64,000 nucleotides of DNA from Paenibacillus terricola. Lineage in GTDB: Bacteria; Bacillota; Bacilli; Paenibacillales; Paenibacillaceae. A model generated the notes under the pieces. The model saw only the letters and a program-made list of their open reading frames with translations, had not been told where the DNA came from and did not search any database. Positions within the stretch are counted from its first letter, which is position 1. Every line of letters begins with the position of its first letter. The translations under genes were made by a program, and so were the position numbers. The stretch is from positions 1 through 64,000 of the forward strand of contig NZ_JACXZA010000013.1 of the NCBI RefSeq assembly GCF_014779765.1, read 5' to 3'. Below are positions 62,339 to 64,000 of the stretch, in pieces.

Positions 62339-62419
62339 GTTGTTAGCGAACTACATTGGCGATACTGCCCAATTATTCATGAAAGGCTTGTATTTGCCGG
62401 TAAGAGTGAAATTAATTCA

Positions 62420-62448
62420 TTGAACAAACCTTGCGAAAGACGTATAAT
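62420..62448 (+). promoter_or_regulatory. Promoter of cysH
   Basis: TTGAAC, a 17-nt spacer and a perfect TATAAT, 55 nt before the start. No S-box or CymR-type site could be recognised with confidence. Confidence 0.8.
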
Positions 62449-62503
62449 AACGAGCAAAGCTTACCCTCTTACTAGGAATTAATATTGGACGGAGGTCTTA
62501 ACG

Positions 62504-63199
62504 ATGAACCTGTTTGAGAAAGAGGCACTTGCCGCACAGAAAGCTGTTGAACTGGAAGATGCAACACCGGAAGCAATCATCCAATATGCGATTGAAACGT
62601 TCCCTAATATTACGTTCGCATGCAGCTTCGGCGCAGAGGACGTTGTTCTCGTTGATATGATTCAAAAGATTAATCCGAATATCGACATTTTCTATCTCGA
62701 CACGGATTTCCACTTCAAAGAAACGCTTGAAACGCGTGACGAGCTTGCCGCTCGTTATCCGAACATTCGCTATGTGCAGGTGAAACCGGCAATTACGCCT
62801 GAAGAGCAAGCTGCACAATATGGCGAACAGCTGTGGAAGAGCGACCCTAACCAATGCTGCAACATCCGTAAAGTTCAGCCGCTCACGCAAATTCTGAGCC
62901 AATACGAGTGCTGGATTACAGGTATTCGCCGCGATCAAGCGGCTACTCGTGCGAATGCAAAGAAGATTGAATATGACTACAAATTTGGTCTCATGAAATT
63001 CAATCCAATTGCAGGTTGGACGTCTGAAGACGTATGGAACTATATCCGCGAGAACAACGTACCTTACAACAAACTGCATGACAATCATTACCCATCGATC
63101 GGTTGTGAGCATTGCACGCGTCAAGTAATGCCAGGCGAAGACCAACGGGCCGGTCGTTGGTCGGGTAACGATAAAACAGAGTGCGGTCTGCACAAATAA
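62504..63199 (+). CDS. cysH: CysH, adenylyl-sulfate (APS/PAPS) reductase with [4Fe-4S] motif
   Basis: 231 residues. It reduces activated sulfate to sulfite with thioredoxin. The cysteines that bind a [4Fe-4S] cluster in assimilatory APS reductases are present: C118/C119 and C201/C204. The catalytic Cys227 lies in the C-terminal ECGLHK. ACSFGAEDVVLVD (39-51) is the PP-loop-like nucleotide site. The cluster type suggests APS as substrate, though Bacillus CysH accepts both. ATG 62504 follows GGACGGAGGT. It stands alone, without the other sulfate-assimilation genes nearby. Confidence 0.93.
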   Translation: MNLFEKEALAAQKAVELEDATPEAIIQYAIETFPNITFACSFGAEDVVLVDMIQKINPNIDIFYLDTDFHFKETLETRDELAARYPNIRYVQVKPAITPEEQAAQYGEQLWKSDPNQCCNIRKVQPLTQILSQYECWITGIRRDQAATRANAKKIEYDYKFGLMKFNPIAGWTSEDVWNYIRENNVPYNKLHDNHYPSIGCEHCTRQVMPGEDQRAGRWSGNDKTECGLHK

Positions 63200-63389
63200 G
63201 ACTTGAGCGTTGCCTATCGGCCGTCAGAGTGCCTCTTGGGGCTTTGAATGGCCGAATTATGCCCGCCCAGTTTAATCAACTCAATAACGATGTAGTCATA
63301 AACGACCGCCTCGTCCCATATGGATGGTATAGTACAGGCTTTCACGTAAAGCCAGGTTATCATTCGTGTGGGGTGAGGTGGTTTTATTT

Positions 63390-64000
63390 ATGCGGCGGAT
63401 TCGAAATCGGTTTGTCGTATGGATGAACTATAAAGGGACGCTGCGAATCGTCGTCAGCGCTCTGGTTGTAATCGCTGCTGTCGTGCTCATCGTACAGGAT
63501 ATTCCGGCTTCGCGGACTTGGACGACCTGGTCGCTTCCGTTGTCTGGCAAAACGATCGCAATAGATGCGGGCCATGGGGGCATTGATGGGGGAGCGGTCA
63601 GCAAGGAGGGGGCTATCGAGAAGGACTTGAACCTTGCGATTGCGATTTATTTGCGCGACTATTTGCAGCAGGCGGGAGCCATCGTTCTGATGACGAGAGA
63701 AGGCGATTATGATCTTGCTGCAGAGGATACGAAGAAGGTTGCCAAGCGGAAAACAGAGGATCTAATGAAGCGAGTGGCCGTCATCAAGGATGCTAAACCC
63801 GATCTTGTTGTCAGTATCCATATGAACAGTATTCCATCCATGAAATGGTACGGTGCACAAACGTTCTTTTATCCGAGCCAAGTGAACAACGGACAATTCG
63901 CAGCATTAATTCAAGAAGAGATCAAGCGCAATCTGGCGAACACAACTCGCATTGCATCGCCGATCAAGAACGAGGTATATCTAATGAAGCAGATTACGGA
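63390..64000 (+). CDS. cwlD: CwlD, N-acetylmuramoyl-L-alanine amidase (partial, cut by the window edge)
   Basis: The first 203 codons of an amidase_3 family protein. A basic N-terminus and one membrane segment (about 20-36, VVSALVVIAAVVLIV) are followed by the catalytic domain with TIAIDAGHGGIDGGAV (55-70, His zinc ligand), a Glu ligand near IEKDLNL and SIHMNS (His ligand). In sporulating Firmicutes CwlD cuts the peptide from muramic acid so that the cortex-specific muramic delta-lactam can form. ATG 63390 has GAGGTGG 8 nt upstream. GTCATAA (63295) and CATATGGAT (63317) faintly resemble a sigma-E promoter. Confidence 0.93.
   Translation, partial: MRRIRNRFVVWMNYKGTLRIVVSALVVIAAVVLIVQDIPASRTWTTWSLPLSGKTIAIDAGHGGIDGGAVSKEGAIEKDLNLAIAIYLRDYLQQAGAIVLMTREGDYDLAAEDTKKVAKRKTEDLMKRVAVIKDAKPDLVVSIHMNSIPSMKWYGAQTFFYPSQVNNGQFAALIQEEIKRNLANTTRIASPIKNEVYLMKQIT

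Noticed and set aside
63181-63426. 81-codon frame between cysH and cwlD
   Set aside because: It overlaps the end of cysH and the start of cwlD in another frame, with no ribosome binding site.

Overview
The window is chromosomal DNA of a Gram-positive, spore-forming Firmicute of the Paenibacillaceae type (Paenibacillus or a close relative). The reasons are the near-balanced base composition, strong GGAGG ribosome binding sites, frequent TTG and GTG starts, the ctsR-mcsA-mcsB-clpC heat-shock operon, disA, the sporulation-linked sigH and cwlD, and a Bacillus-like order of the ribosomal region. Almost every gene lies on the + strand. The only clear exceptions are two genes at 12.2-13.5 kb.

Layout. 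1-1200: 3' end of a 23S rRNA, a complete 5S rRNA with its terminator, then two tandem 276-bp copies that each carry only the 3' half of 5S plus a terminator. 1.2-8.6 kb: an Eis-like acetyltransferase, the CtsR-controlled class III heat-shock operon, a YfiT-type thiol transferase and an IsdG-type heme monooxygenase. 8.7-14.7 kb: radA, disA, pssA, two minus-strand genes and the PIN/TRAM gene yacL. 14.8-23.4 kb: ispD-ispF, gltX, a T-box leader, cysE-cysS-mrnC-rlmB-rae1 and sigH. 23.8-36.3 kb: rpmG-secE-nusG, rplK-rplA, rplJ-rplL with an L10-type leader, an RsmC-like methyltransferase, rpoB-rpoC and an L7Ae-like gene. 36.4-40.9 kb: the str operon rpsL-rpsG-fusA-tuf. 41.1-44.0 kb: a TrpXYZ-like ABC transporter with its own promoter and terminator. 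44.1-59.4 kb: the complete S10-spc-alpha cluster from rpsJ to rplQ, including secY, adk, map, infA and rpoA. 59.4-60.4 kb: a roughly 1-kb gene-free, repeat-rich gap where Bacillus carries ecfA1-ecfA2-ecfT. 60.4-64.0 kb: truA, rplM-rpsI, cysH and the start of cwlD, which is cut by the window edge.

How the genes work together. Most of the window is the transcription and translation core: RNA polymerase subunits, elongation factors, about thirty ribosomal proteins, two aminoacyl-tRNA synthetases, and rRNA maturation and modification enzymes. It is interleaved with protein quality control (McsB marks proteins with phosphoarginine for ClpC, and CtsR represses both), genome surveillance (RadA, DisA) and sulfur assimilation (CysH, CysE and CysS under a T-box).

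The least ordinary content is non-coding. A family of small elements with GTTCAAAAAGT terminal inverted repeats occurs three times (14.7, 16.1 and 18.1 kb), and its internal sequence also fills the rRNA spacers at the left end. A second family of palindromic CAGAGGGCG repeats occupies the gap before truA, and its last copy appears to provide the truA ribosome binding site and start codon. I found no CRISPR array, prophage, transposase gene or new multigene defence system.
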